Assembly: GCF_030177755.1 (NCBI RefSeq) | Contig: NZ_CP126539.1 | Coordinates: 3,901,431-3,965,430 of the forward strand | From: Devosia sp. RR2S18 | GTDB lineage: Bacteria > Pseudomonadota > Alphaproteobacteria > Rhizobiales > Devosiaceae | Direction: 5' to 3' | Length of the DNA stretch: 64,000 nucleotides | In this document: positions 8,496 to 17,625 of the stretch, one piece after another | Position numbering within the stretch: the stretch's first letter is position 1 | How the letters are laid out: each line of letters opens with the position of its first letter | Notes under the pieces: model-generated | Seen by the model: the letters and a program-made list of their open reading frames with translations, nothing else | Databases searched by the model: none | Told to the model about the DNA's origin: nothing | Made by a program: the position numbers and the translations under genes

Positions 8496-9503
8496 ATGAT
8501 CCGTTTCCTTCTCCAGCGCCTCCTGCTGATCATCCCGACCTTCATCGGGATCACCATCATTGCCTTCGCGTTCGTGCGAATCCTGCCCGGCGATCCCGTG
8601 CTATTGATAGCCGGCGAGCGCGGCGTTACGCCCGAGCGTTACCAGATGCTCATGCAGCAGTTCGGCTATGACCAACCGATCTGGCGGCAATACTTCGACT
8701 ACTTGTTCGGTATTTTCCAAGGCGATTTCGGCACCTCGATCTCTACCAAGCGTCCGGTCGTCAATGACTTCCTGGCCCTCTTCCCGGCTACGGTCGAGCT
8801 TTCTTTCTTTGCCATTATATTTGCCGTCAGCCTCGGTATTCCGGCAGGCATTATCGCTGCAGTGCGCCGCGGGTCTTGGTATGATCAGACGCTGATGGGC
8901 ACGGCGCTTGTGGGCTATTCCATGCCGATCTTTTGGCTGGGCCTGCTGCTCATAATTCTGTTCTCTGGCATTTTGGGTTGGACCCCGGTCTCGGGGCGTA
9001 TTGACCTGTTCTATTTCTTCCCGGCTGTCACCGGCTTCATGACGATCGACGCCTTGATCTCGGGTCAGGACGGCGCCTTTGTCTCGGCGCTCCGCCACCT
9101 CATCCTGCCAGCGGTGACGCTTGGTACCATTCCTCTTGCGGTTATCGCTCGCCAGACGCGTTCGGCCATGCTGGAGGTTCTGGGCGATGACTATGTGCGC
9201 ACCGCCCGAGCCAAAGGCTTGTCGCCCCGCCAAGTGGTGGGCGTTCACGCGCTGCGCAATGCGCTGATCCCCGTGATCACCACAATCGGTCTCCAAGTCG
9301 GGGTCATGATGGCCGGCGCCATTCTCACCGAAACAATCTTCTCTTGGCCCGGCATCGGCAAGTGGATGATCGACGCGATCTCGCGCCGTGACTATCCCGT
9401 CGTGCAGGCGGGCCTGCTGCTGATCGCGTTGATCGTGATGGCAGTCAATCTCATCGTCGATGTGCTCTACGGGCTCATCAATCCCCGTATCCGGCATCAG
9501 TAG
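8496..9503 (+). CDS. Peptide-type ABC transporter permease, DppB-like
   Basis: This 335-residue inner-membrane protein has an N-terminal TM segment, the DppB-type LPGDPV sequence after it, a large periplasmic loop, and the cytoplasmic EAA loop (DYVRTARAKGLSPRQVVGVH) before the last TM segments. It forms the translocation pore with the DppC-like protein that follows after 9 nt. No strong SD precedes ATG 8496, which suggests the intergenic hairpin or weak initiation sets its lower dose relative to the binding protein. Confidence 0.93.
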   Translation: MIRFLLQRLLLIIPTFIGITIIAFAFVRILPGDPVLLIAGERGVTPERYQMLMQQFGYDQPIWRQYFDYLFGIFQGDFGTSISTKRPVVNDFLALFPATVELSFFAIIFAVSLGIPAGIIAAVRRGSWYDQTLMGTALVGYSMPIFWLGLLLIILFSGILGWTPVSGRIDLFYFFPAVTGFMTIDALISGQDGAFVSALRHLILPAVTLGTIPLAVIARQTRSAMLEVLGDDYVRTARAKGLSPRQVVGVHALRNALIPVITTIGLQVGVMMAGAILTETIFSWPGIGKWMIDAISRRDYPVVQAGLLLIALIVMAVNLIVDVLYGLINPRIRHQ

Positions 9504-9512
9504 GAGGTGAGC

Positions 9513-10415
9513 TTGACCGACACTGCCGTCCCCTCCGCTCCCGAAGCCAGCCGCGCCGCCCAGCTGCGCGAGTTCTGGTATTATTTCTCCGTCAACAAAG
9601 GCGCCGTCATTGGCCTCGTTGTCTTCATCCTTTTGGTGGTGACAGCGCTTCTAGCTCCATGGGTTGCACCCCATTCACCAACTCAACAGTTCCGTGACGC
9701 GCTTTTGGTACCGCCCGCGTGGCTCGAAGGGGGGCGTTCCGCATTCCTCCTGGGAACTGATGCCGTGGGGCGTGACATCCTTTCACGGCTCATTCACGGC
9801 GCGCGTTATTCGCTCCTAATCGGCGCCGTCGTTGTCACGATCGCACTGACATTCGGGATCATATTTGGTTTGGTCGCTGGCTATGCCCGAGGCTGGGTCG
9901 ATGTCGTACTGATGCGTATCATGGACTTGATCCTCGCCTTCCCATCCTTGCTGTTGGCGCTGGTCCTGGTTGCTATTTTGGGCCCAGGCCTCATCAACAT
10001 GATGATCGCCATCGCACTGGTGCTCCAGCCGCACTTCGTGCGCTTGACCCGCTCGGCGGTGCTGGGTGAACTCAACAAGGACTATGTGACCTCCGCCCGC
10101 GTTGCGGGCGCAGGGCACATGCGTCTTATGTTCAAAACCATTTTGCCCAATTGCCTTGCACCACTCATCGTGCAGGCGACGCTGAGTTTTTCGAGTGCCA
10201 TTCTCGATGCGGCAGCGCTTGGTTTCCTGGGCCTCGGCGCTCAGCCGCCAACCCCCGAATGGGGCACCATGCTGGCCGAAGCTCGCCAGTTCATTCTGCG
10301 CGCGTGGTGGGTAGTGACTTTCCCGGGTCTCGCAATTCTCATCACTGTCCTGGCGATCAATCTCGTGGGCGACGGGTTGCGCGATGCACTTGATCCCAAG
10401 CTCAAGAGGAGCTGA
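9513..10415 (+). CDS. Peptide-type ABC transporter permease, DppC-like
   Basis: This 300-residue permease has the DppC features: an N-terminal FWYYFSVNKGAVIGLVVF segment, the GTDAVGRDILSRLIHGARYSL motif, and an EAA loop (DYVTSARVAGAGHMRLMFKTILPN). The start is set by the ribosome-binding site. A perfect AGGAGG at 9502-9507 is 5 nt before TTG 9513, whereas the in-frame GTG at 9507 lies inside the SD itself and cannot be the start. It is third in the operon; the next gene starts 3 nt after its stop. Confidence 0.92.
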   Translation: MTDTAVPSAPEASRAAQLREFWYYFSVNKGAVIGLVVFILLVVTALLAPWVAPHSPTQQFRDALLVPPAWLEGGRSAFLLGTDAVGRDILSRLIHGARYSLLIGAVVVTIALTFGIIFGLVAGYARGWVDVVLMRIMDLILAFPSLLLALVLVAILGPGLINMMIAIALVLQPHFVRLTRSAVLGELNKDYVTSARVAGAGHMRLMFKTILPNCLAPLIVQATLSFSSAILDAAALGFLGLGAQPPTPEWGTMLAEARQFILRAWWVVTFPGLAILITVLAINLVGDGLRDALDPKLKRS

Positions 10416-10418
10416 CCC

Positions 10419-11261
10419 ATGGCCCTGCTTGAAATCAAAAATCTAACCGTCGCTTTCGACACGTCGGTCGGCCTGTTCAAAGCCGTTGATGGCATCGACG
10501 TAGCGGTAGATCCTCGCGAAGTTCTCGCCATTGTGGGCGAGTCCGGCTCTGGCAAGTCCGTGGCCATGCTGGCTGTTATGGGGCTACTGCCCAACACCGC
10601 CACTGTGACGGCCGACCGGATGACCTTCGAGGGTCGCGACCTTCTCACCATGCCGGTGCAGGAAAAGCGCAAGATCATCGGCAAGGACATCGCCATGATC
10701 TTTCAGGAGCCGATCGCCAGCCTTAATCCCTGTTTCACCGTAGGCTTCCAAATTCAGGAAGTGCTCGAGCGGCATATGGGTCTCAAGGGCCGGGCGGCAC
10801 GCGACCGTGCGATTGAACTGCTGCAACTGGTCGGCATCCGAGACGGCGCGGAGCGCCTGGGCGCCTTCCCGCACCAGATGTCGGGCGGCCAGTGCCAGCG
10901 CGTGATGATCGCCATGGCGATCGCCTGCAATCCCAAGCTCCTGATCGCCGACGAGCCGACCACCGCTCTCGACGTCACCATTCAGAAGCAAATCCTTGAC
11001 CTGTTGGTCGGTCTACAGGCCGAGCATGGCATGGCTCTCATCATGATCACCCACGACATGGGCGTGGTGGCGGAAACTGCCGATCGCGTGATCGTCCAAT
11101 ACAAGGGACACAAGATGGAAGAGGCGGACGTCCTCTCGCTCTTCGAAAACCCCAAGTCCAACTATACCAGGGCCCTGCTCTCGGCTCTTCCTGAAAACGC
11201 CGTAGGTGACCGACTTCCGACCGTCGCGGACTACGATTTTGAAGCGGAGGTCGGCCGATGA
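10419..11261 (+). CDS. Peptide-type ABC transporter ATPase, DppD-like
   Basis: This 280-residue ATPase energises the importer. Walker A GESGSGKS is near residue 40, the Q-loop is in [11 protein letters not shown], the ABC signature MSGGQCQRV is near residue 152, and Walker [13 protein letters not shown] follows. The DppD-type [15 protein letters not shown] segment distinguishes it from single-ATPase systems. It overlaps the DppF-like gene by 4 nt (ATGA). The C-terminal oligopeptide-transporter domain that usually ends with a cysteine cluster is short here, lacking the Fe-S cysteines seen in some family members. Confidence 0.92.
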   Translation: MALLEIKNLTVAFDTSVGLFKAVDGIDVAVDPREVLAIVGESGSGKSVAMLAVMGLLPNTATVTADRMTFEGRDLLTMPVQEKRKIIGKDIAMIFQEPIASLNPCFTVGFQIQEVLERHMGLKGRAARDRAIELLQLVGIRDGAERLGAFPHQMSGGQCQRVMIAMAIACNPKLLIADEPTTALDVTIQKQILDLLVGLQAEHGMALIMITHDMGVVAETADRVIVQYKGHKMEEADVLSLFENPKSNYTRALLSALPENAVGDRLPTVADYDFEAEVGR

Positions 11262-12091
11262 GCACTCCGGTTCTCGAAGTCCGCAATCTCAGGCGGGACT
11301 ATGTGACCTCGGGCGGACTCTTCCGCCCAGCTAAGGTCGTTCATGCCGTGAAAGGGGTGAACTTCACGCTGGAAAAGGGCAAGACGCTCGCCGTGGTGGG
11401 TGAGAGCGGCTGCGGCAAATCCACCCTCGCCCGCATGATTACCCTTATTGACCCGCCGACTTCGGGCGACATCCTGATCGACGGCAAGAAGGTGGAAGCC
11501 AAGCACGGGGTAACCCGCGAAATGCGCCAGAAGGTGCAGATCGTCTTCCAAAATCCGTACGGGTCCCTGAACCCGCGTCAGAAGATCGGCGAGGTGCTTG
11601 CCGAACCGCTTTTGCTCAACACCGACATGGCCATCGCCGAACGACGCGACCGCGCCCTACAGATGCTGATCAAGGTTGGGCTCGGTCCCGAGCATTTCAA
11701 TCGCTATCCGCACATGTTCTCGGGCGGCCAGCGCCAGCGCATCGCTATTGCTCGGGCGCTCATGCTCAATCCGAGCTTTCTCGTGCTCGACGAGCCGGTT
11801 TCTGCCCTCGACCTTTCGGTGCAGGCGCAGATCCTCAATCTTCTTAAAGATCTGCAGGACGAGTTCAGCCTCACCTACGTCTTCATCAGCCATGATCTCA
11901 GCGTGGTCCGCTACACCGCGGACGAAGTGATGGTCATGTATTTCGGTGACGTGGTGGAGCACGGCTCGCGCGACCAGGTCTTCGGAGCGCCGCAGCACGA
12001 CTACACCAAGACGCTTTTTGCTGCGACACCGCGCGCCGATGTCGACAGCATCCGGGCGCGGCTCGCCCGAAAGGCAGCTCTCGCGTCCTAG
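11258..12091 (+). CDS. Peptide-type ABC transporter ATPase, DppF-like
   Basis: This 277-residue partner ATPase has Walker A GESGCGKS near residue 50, the Q-loop FQNPYGSLNPRQKIG typical of DppF/OppF, signature FSGGQRQRI and Walker B FLVLDEPVSALD. It starts inside the dppD-like stop (ATGA overlap). Its TAG stop shares the tetranucleotide CTAG at 12088-12091 with the stop of the convergent Gfo gene, so the operon ends without space for an intergenic terminator. Confidence 0.92.
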   Translation: MSTPVLEVRNLRRDYVTSGGLFRPAKVVHAVKGVNFTLEKGKTLAVVGESGCGKSTLARMITLIDPPTSGDILIDGKKVEAKHGVTREMRQKVQIVFQNPYGSLNPRQKIGEVLAEPLLLNTDMAIAERRDRALQMLIKVGLGPEHFNRYPHMFSGGQRQRIAIARALMLNPSFLVLDEPVSALDLSVQAQILNLLKDLQDEFSLTYVFISHDLSVVRYTADEVMVMYFGDVVEHGSRDQVFGAPQHDYTKTLFAATPRADVDSIRARLARKAALAS

Positions 12092-13122
12092 CGCGAGAGC
12101 TCCATCCGTCGACCCAGGCTGGCTGAATCCATCAGCGCATCGATGAGCCGATGCACTTCGAGCGCCGTCTGGCCGTTCGAGAGCGGCTGCCGATCGTTGC
12201 GGATCGCTTCGACGAAGTCGGCAATTTGGCTGGCGTGCCAGTCAAAGGGGAAGGCCATGGGGTCGGCGCCGCCGCCCCCCTCGCTCGCCTCTCCTTCGAT
12301 TATTGTCTCGCCCTCCATCGTCCGCACGGTGAGATTGCCGGCGGTGAGAGTTGCGGACGCCTCTTCGAAGTTTAGGGTAAGGCTCTCGGGGCCGCCGGGG
12401 AAGTTCGCCGTGGTCGCCATCAGAGCGCCCACCGCGCCATTGCTGAATTCCAGCCCTGCTGAAACGAAATCCTCCGTCTCCATCTGATGCAGCCGCGTGG
12501 TCTTGGCCATGGCAGTCACTGCTTCGACGGGACCGCAGAGGCTAAGCATCAGATCGAGTGAGTGAATGGCTTGGGTGATCAGCACACCACCCCCATCCTG
12601 GGCGAGGGTACCGCGTCCGGGCTGGTCGTAGTAACCGTGCTGGGGACGCCACCATGGCACCACCAGATGAACCGCCTCTAGGGCACCGTAGCGCTCCTCG
12701 GCCACCGCCTCCGCGAGATAACGCGACGCTCGTCGGAAGCGGTGCTGAAAGATGATGCCAAGTTTGACACCATGCTGTTCACAACATGCGACAATCCGTT
12801 GTGCCGCGTCGAATGTCCGCTCCACCGGTTTTTCCATCAGCACATGCTTGCCAGCCCTTGCCGCTGCAGCAACGATGTCCTCGCGGGCATTGGGCGTGGT
12901 GAGCACCAGAATGGCTTCGACGCGAGGGTTGGCCAGAAGCGCCTCATAGCCCTCAGCAGCGGGGAATCCGTAAAGCTCGCAGAAGCTCAAAAGCTCCGCG
13001 CGATTGCGCCGGTACACGCCTACCACCTCAATGCTGTCACTCAGCGATTGCAGCGCCAGTGCGTGCGGCTTGGCACCCATGCCGGCGCCGATAACTCCCA
13101 AGCCGAGACGTCTGCCGTTCAT
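12088..13122 (-). CDS. Gfo/Idh/MocA family oxidoreductase
   Basis: This 344-residue dehydrogenase has Rossmann motif GVIGAGMGAKPHALALQ at the N-terminus, the EKPVERTFDAAQ motif near residue 95, and a C-terminal alpha/beta domain containing GGGVLITQAIHSLDL, where the family has its catalytic His. I start it at ATG 13122, preceded by GGGAGG 7 nt upstream. The longer open frame to 13398 would overlap the c-di-GMP gene and has no family similarity. The substrate is unknown; the neighbouring importer suggests a possible link to the imported solute. Confidence 0.88.
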   Translation of the reverse strand: MNGRRLGLGVIGAGMGAKPHALALQSLSDSIEVVGVYRRNRAELLSFCELYGFPAAEGYEALLANPRVEAILVLTTPNAREDIVAAAARAGKHVLMEKPVERTFDAAQRIVACCEQHGVKLGIIFQHRFRRASRYLAEAVAEERYGALEAVHLVVPWWRPQHGYYDQPGRGTLAQDGGGVLITQAIHSLDLMLSLCGPVEAVTAMAKTTRLHQMETEDFVSAGLEFSNGAVGALMATTANFPGGPESLTLNFEEASATLTAGNLTVRTMEGETIIEGEASEGGGGADPMAFPFDWHASQIADFVEAIRNDRQPLSNGQTALEVHRLIDALMDSASLGRRMELSR

Positions 13123-13162
13123 CCGAACCTCCCAATTTGTTCCTTGGCAGCTCAATACGACG

Positions 13163-15859
13163 TCAGGACGCCTGCCGCCACCTCTGGCTGCGGAGAAAAA
13201 CTTCAAGCTCGTCGAGGCATAGCGGCTTGGCGAAGGCATAGCCCTGGAGCACATCGCACCCGAGATCCCGCAGAATGGCGGCGTGTGCCATGGTCTCGAC
13301 GCCCTCGGCGACAATCTTAATGTCCATCGATTTGCCGATCTCGACGATCGAAGCGAGGAGCCGGCGCTGCGCCTTGTCCGATACGATCGGTTCGACAAGC
13401 TGCCGATCGATCTTTAATCGTGCTGGACGCAGCTTCTGCAAGGCGACTATCGATGTGTAGCCAGTGCCGAAATCGTCGATCTCGATGTCGATCCCAAGTT
13501 CCTTGATCCGGTCAATGTTCCAGGCGACGGCTGCGTCTCCCTCATCGAGGTAGATGGATTCCACAAGTTCGAACGCGATGCGACCTCTGGCAATCTGCAG
13601 TTCTTCCAGTCCCGAGATGAGATCCTCCTCACTAATCCGCTTCAGGGACACGTTGACGGAGGCGCGAGGTACTGAGAGCCCCTTCATGTCCAGGCGATCC
13701 AAGGCCAAGAGCGCTTGGTCGAGGATCACGCGGTCGATGGTGGTGACCACGTTGAGCTCTTCAGCCACGGGAAGGAACGTGTCCGGCGTCTTGATGCCGT
13801 CGGTAGGATGGACCCAGCGTGCCAAAGCTTCGATGCCGACCACATCTAGCGTGCGGGCATCAAACTGGGGCTGGTAGAAAGCCGTGAACTCGTCGCGTTC
13901 GAGGCCCTTTAAAATGTCGTCGGCGATGCGCTTGCTTTGAACCACCTCGGCTTGGAGCGCTTCGGAGAAAAACTCATATCGATTGCGACCGCGACCCTTG
14001 GCTCGATAGAGGGCAATATCAGCGTTCATCAACAGGCGCTGTACATCGAGCTGTTCGCCACTTTCGACAGCGATTCCGACACTAACGCCAAAACGGCATT
14101 CGTGAGTTTCATAGGGAACGGGCTTGCGCATCTCCTTGACGATCCGGTGGGCCAATTCGCTTAAGCGCGTCTCGCCTTCGGCAGCGGTCGAGAGCACGAT
14201 AAACTCATCGCCGCCGACCCGCGCCACGAAGTCGTCCGGCCCACTCTTATCCCGCAGGATACGGCTGGCGTGCACCAACATGGCATCGCCTGCCGCGTGG
14301 CCCAGCGTATCATTGATCTGCTTGAATCGGTCGAGATCCAAATGCAGCAGCGCAATGCTTCCTGTCCCGCAATAGCCTTCGTCTGCATGTCGCCGCAGCA
14401 TGTCGTCCAAATAGCGTCGGTTTGGCAGCCCGGTGAGGCTGTCGTGCAGGGCGTTGTGTTCGATGCGGTCTCGAGCCGCCTCCAGGTCCTTATTGCGCGC
14501 ATCCGCCTGGGCCTTGGCGCGCTTGAGCTCGGCATTGAGCATGACGTCGGCCGTCACGTCCCAGTTGACGCCGACAATCTTGGGCTGGCCAGTGCTGTCG
14601 GTATAGATTGCGCCAATGGAGCGGATGTGCCGGATGGCGCCATCGGGATGTAGCGAACGAAAATCGGAGCGGTAGGTGCCTGTGCGTTTTCCCTCAACAA
14701 AGTCGAGCTCCGCCTGAGGGCGATCTTCCGGGTGAAGTGCGTTCTCCCAGTCGGCAATGTGGCGTTTCCCGCCCATCGGTGGCAGTCCATAGAGTTGGTC
14801 CATCCGCTCGTCCCACACCAGCTCGTCAGTGACCAAGTTCATCTCCCAGATACCCACTTTAGAGGTATCGAGAGCCAGTTCGAGCCGATGCGAAAGCGCC
14901 AATAACTCCCGCTCGCGTTGCTTCAGCAGCCGAAAATTGGATTGTCGTTCGGTGACGAGACGTGTTGCCACAAGCACCGGCAAGAGAATGAGAAGACCCG
15001 CAACCAGCATGATTATCCGCATGGGCCAGCTGCCCTGATCGGTCCAGCCGCTCTGGGGCGCTCCCGAAATCTCCCAAGCCCCCGACGGCAGCAAAATCTC
15101 CGCCGTCACGGGGTCGGCTCCGCTTAGATCCGCGCCAAAGAAGGGCACTCCCGTGTTGGAACTGTTGTTTGCCTTGGTGATCGCAACATTGATGTCCAGA
15201 GCAGGATCGAAGAGCCCGCTGTCTTCGTAGAGACGGTGGAGGTCGACAACAGCAGAGACCACACCCCAGAACCGCCGGCCTTGCGGAGTACTGTAGAATA
15301 CCGGAAAGCGCCCGATGAAACCCTGTCCACCTTGCACGAGGTCTATTGGCCCTGCGAGCACCAGCTGACCAGTATCGCGGGCGAGCATCACCTCGTCCCG
15401 TTGAGCAAGGTTCTTGCGGTAGTCTAACCCCAGGACTTTCTCATTTCCTGCAAGGGGATAGGTCATGTTGACGACAAGGCCAGGTGCGGCGGCGATGGAG
15501 CGCAACTGGCTCTGCTCATTGAACAATTGCTCGGCGAGCTGGGAGAAGCGCTGCTGGTTCATCTCCGGTTCGGTCGCAATTGCGGCGACCAGGCCGCGCA
15601 CCAGCTGGATGTTGGCGTTGATGTTGCCTTCGAGCTTGGCGCGGAGCAGCGAGACTTCGGCCAAGACTTCGTTGCGGTGCCGCTCCTCGTTGATCGTAGC
15701 GCTTTGATGATCAAGGAAAAAAAAGCCCGCCAGCAGTATGGCGAAGGCCAGCAGGGCGGGCACGAGAACTGGCCGAAGCCAGGCGAGACGGTGTTCGAGC
15801 GGTTGGGCAGCTTTGGTCGTCACAGTCTTCTTATTCCCACTGTCACTAGAGACAGGCAC
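13163..15859 (-). CDS. CHASE-PAS-GGDEF-EAL membrane protein (c-di-GMP turnover)
   Basis: This 898-residue sensor has a first TM segment near residues 29-50, a periplasmic CHASE-type region with LDYRKN and FIGRFPVFY near 130-190, and a second TM segment near 280-300. A PAS domain with LVWDERMDQLYGL follows, then GGDEF and EAL domains. The GGDEF motif is intact (RVGGDEF near residue 548), but the inhibitory I-site RxxD is replaced (GPDD). The EAL domain keeps EALARW, DDFGTGYTS and AEGVET. It may both make and degrade c-di-GMP in response to a periplasmic ligand. It lies alone between the Gfo gene and the prp operon. Confidence 0.93.
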   Translation of the reverse strand: MPVSSDSGNKKTVTTKAAQPLEHRLAWLRPVLVPALLAFAILLAGFFFLDHQSATINEERHRNEVLAEVSLLRAKLEGNINANIQLVRGLVAAIATEPEMNQQRFSQLAEQLFNEQSQLRSIAAAPGLVVNMTYPLAGNEKVLGLDYRKNLAQRDEVMLARDTGQLVLAGPIDLVQGGQGFIGRFPVFYSTPQGRRFWGVVSAVVDLHRLYEDSGLFDPALDINVAITKANNSSNTGVPFFGADLSGADPVTAEILLPSGAWEISGAPQSGWTDQGSWPMRIIMLVAGLLILLPVLVATRLVTERQSNFRLLKQRERELLALSHRLELALDTSKVGIWEMNLVTDELVWDERMDQLYGLPPMGGKRHIADWENALHPEDRPQAELDFVEGKRTGTYRSDFRSLHPDGAIRHIRSIGAIYTDSTGQPKIVGVNWDVTADVMLNAELKRAKAQADARNKDLEAARDRIEHNALHDSLTGLPNRRYLDDMLRRHADEGYCGTGSIALLHLDLDRFKQINDTLGHAAGDAMLVHASRILRDKSGPDDFVARVGGDEFIVLSTAAEGETRLSELAHRIVKEMRKPVPYETHECRFGVSVGIAVESGEQLDVQRLLMNADIALYRAKGRGRNRYEFFSEALQAEVVQSKRIADDILKGLERDEFTAFYQPQFDARTLDVVGIEALARWVHPTDGIKTPDTFLPVAEELNVVTTIDRVILDQALLALDRLDMKGLSVPRASVNVSLKRISEEDLISGLEELQIARGRIAFELVESIYLDEGDAAVAWNIDRIKELGIDIEIDDFGTGYTSIVALQKLRPARLKIDRQLVEPIVSDKAQRRLLASIVEIGKSMDIKIVAEGVETMAHAAILRDLGCDVLQGYAFAKPLCLDELEVFLRSQRWRQAS

Positions 15860-15907
15860 GAGGGAATAGACACCACACCGGCACTTATCCGAGGTTTAAG
15901 CGTGCTC

Positions 15908-16711
15908 TTAAAGTGCCGATCTGGTTAGCGGACTGTTAGCGTGTGGCGCAGCAGTTTCCAGCAATTCGACACCCGCACTGCTGCAAATCTGTCGAAAGGC
16001 TGCCGAGGGACAATGATCGGTGACGAAAGTGCCAATCTGGTCGATGCGCGCGATGCGCACGGGGGCGGAGCGCTGAAACTTGCTCTGGTCGGCGACAAGG
16101 ATGACATGCCGAGCGTTGGCGATGATCGATTGGGCGACTTTGACCTCGCGATAGTCAAAATCGAGGAGGGCCCCCTCCTCGTCGAGGGCGGAGGCGCCGA
16201 TCACGGCATAGTCCACCTTGAACTGGGAAAAGAAGTCCGCCGCTGCTTCCCCCACAACACCGCCATCGCTGCCGCGCACGACGCCTCCTGCGATGACGAC
16301 CTCGAAGCGCGGGTAAATGCGCATGCGGTTGGCGACATTGATGTTGTTGGTGACGACGAGCAGACCGGAGTGATCGAGCAGAGCCTCACTCACCGCCTCG
16401 GTGGTAGTGCCGATATTGATAAAGAGGGAGGCGTCGTTGGGGATCAGCGCGGCGGCGGCGCGGCCGATTGCCTCCTTCTCCGGAGCCGCGATCCGGCGGC
16501 GTGCCTCGTATTGCAGGTTCTCGACACCCGAAGGCAGCATGGCGCCGCCATGGGTACGGGTGAGGAGGCGCTGGTCGCAGAGCTGGTTGAGATCCTTGCG
16601 GATGGTCTGGACCGAGACGGAGAAATGCGCGGCGAGCGCATCCACGGTGACGCGCTGCTGCTCGCGCGCCAATTCGAGGATTGCCTGCTGCCGCTCACCC
16701 GCGTCGTTCAT
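15908..16711 (-). CDS. DeoR-family transcriptional regulator
   Basis: This 267-residue repressor has an N-terminal DeoR helix-turn-helix (QQRVTVDALAAHFSVSVQTIRKDL, residues about 18-41) followed by LLTRTHGGA and a C-terminal sugar-phosphate sensor domain with the INIGTTT motif and DYAVIGASALDEEGALLDFDY. DeoR regulators normally respond to phosphorylated sugars. It begins one base after the stop of the methylisocitrate-lyase-like gene on the same strand, so it is the last gene of that operon. That is an unusual partner, since propionate operons are more often controlled by PrpR, GntR or short-chain regulators. Confidence 0.9.
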   Translation of the reverse strand: MNDAGERQQAILELAREQQRVTVDALAAHFSVSVQTIRKDLNQLCDQRLLTRTHGGAMLPSGVENLQYEARRRIAAPEKEAIGRAAAALIPNDASLFINIGTTTEAVSEALLDHSGLLVVTNNINVANRMRIYPRFEVVIAGGVVRGSDGGVVGEAAADFFSQFKVDYAVIGASALDEEGALLDFDYREVKVAQSIIANARHVILVADQSKFQRSAPVRIARIDQIGTFVTDHCPSAAFRQICSSAGVELLETAAPHANSPLTRSAL

Positions 16712-17614
16712 CTAGGGAACAATGGTCTTAATGATAGAGGCGTCGAGCGCCTCGTAGTCGTGGAGGCCCATGGTGTCGTAGAGTTCCTGCCGGGTTTGCA
16801 TTTCACCGAGCATTGATTGGGTACCACCGTCGCGTTTGATGGCAGCGTAGAGCTTTTCCTGGGCCTTGTTGGCAACGCGGAGCGACGACACCGGCCAGAT
16901 GACCATGGAAAAGCCCAGCGCTTCGAACTCGGCTGCGCTCTGGTAGGGCGTGCGACCGAACTCGGTCATGTTGGCGAGGAGCTTGACGCCAGGCATCGCC
17001 TCGGCAAAGGCGCGGAACATGTCGACGCTGGTGAGCGCCTCGGGGAAGATCGCGTCCGCACCCGCTTCCACATAGAGCTTGGCACGGGCGACGGCCCCCT
17101 CGAGCCCTTCGCTGCCAGCGGCGTCCGTACGGGCGATGATGACAAGATCGCGCCGCGCCCGGGCTGCAGCGGCCACCTTGGCGGCCATGTCCTGAGGATC
17201 GGCGAGCTTCTTGTCGTTGAGGTGCCCGCATTTCTTGGGCAGGAGCTGGTCCTCAAGATGCACCGCCCCGGCGCCGGCGTCCTCGAAGGTGCGGACCATG
17301 TGCATGACGTTGAGCGCCTCGCCATAGCCGGTGTCCCCATCGACCAGTAGCGGGAGGCCCGAAGCGCGGGCGATCTGGCGGATAAAGAAACTGACTTCAT
17401 CGACCGTGATGATGCCGAGATCGGGCAGGCCCATGGAAGCCGTCATAGCGGCGCCGGAGAGGTAGAGCGCCTCGAACCCGGCATTGCGTGCCTGGATGGC
17501 GGCCTGACCGTTGTGGGCACCCGGCAGCTGGAGGATGTGCGGACGGTCGAGCAAGGCGCGGAAGCGGCGCCCGGCGCTTTCGCGCGGCAGATCGTCGGCG
17601 ACGAGATATGGCAT
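16712..17614 (-). CDS. prpB: 2-Methylisocitrate lyase PrpB-like (ICL/PEP mutase family)
   Basis: This 300-residue enzyme of the isocitrate lyase/PEP mutase superfamily probably cleaves 2-methylisocitrate to succinate and pyruvate. Key stretches are GAHNGQAAIQARNAGFEALYLSG at the N-terminus, DGDTGYGEALNVM, HLEDQLLPKKCGHL (the catalytic KKCGH motif), and the metal-binding IARTDA. AAGGAG is 7 nt before ATG 17614. It lies 11 nt downstream of the citrate-synthase-like gene, matching prpC-prpB pairing. Oxaloacetate decarboxylase is the main alternative within the family, but the KKCGH motif and the neighbour favour PrpB. Confidence 0.87.
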   Translation of the reverse strand: MPYLVADDLPRESAGRRFRALLDRPHILQLPGAHNGQAAIQARNAGFEALYLSGAAMTASMGLPDLGIITVDEVSFFIRQIARASGLPLLVDGDTGYGEALNVMHMVRTFEDAGAGAVHLEDQLLPKKCGHLNDKKLADPQDMAAKVAAAARARRDLVIIARTDAAGSEGLEGAVARAKLYVEAGADAIFPEALTSVDMFRAFAEAMPGVKLLANMTEFGRTPYQSAAEFEALGFSMVIWPVSSLRVANKAQEKLYAAIKRDGGTQSMLGEMQTRQELYDTMGLHDYEALDASIIKTIVP

Positions 17615-17625
17615 GGAAGAACTCC

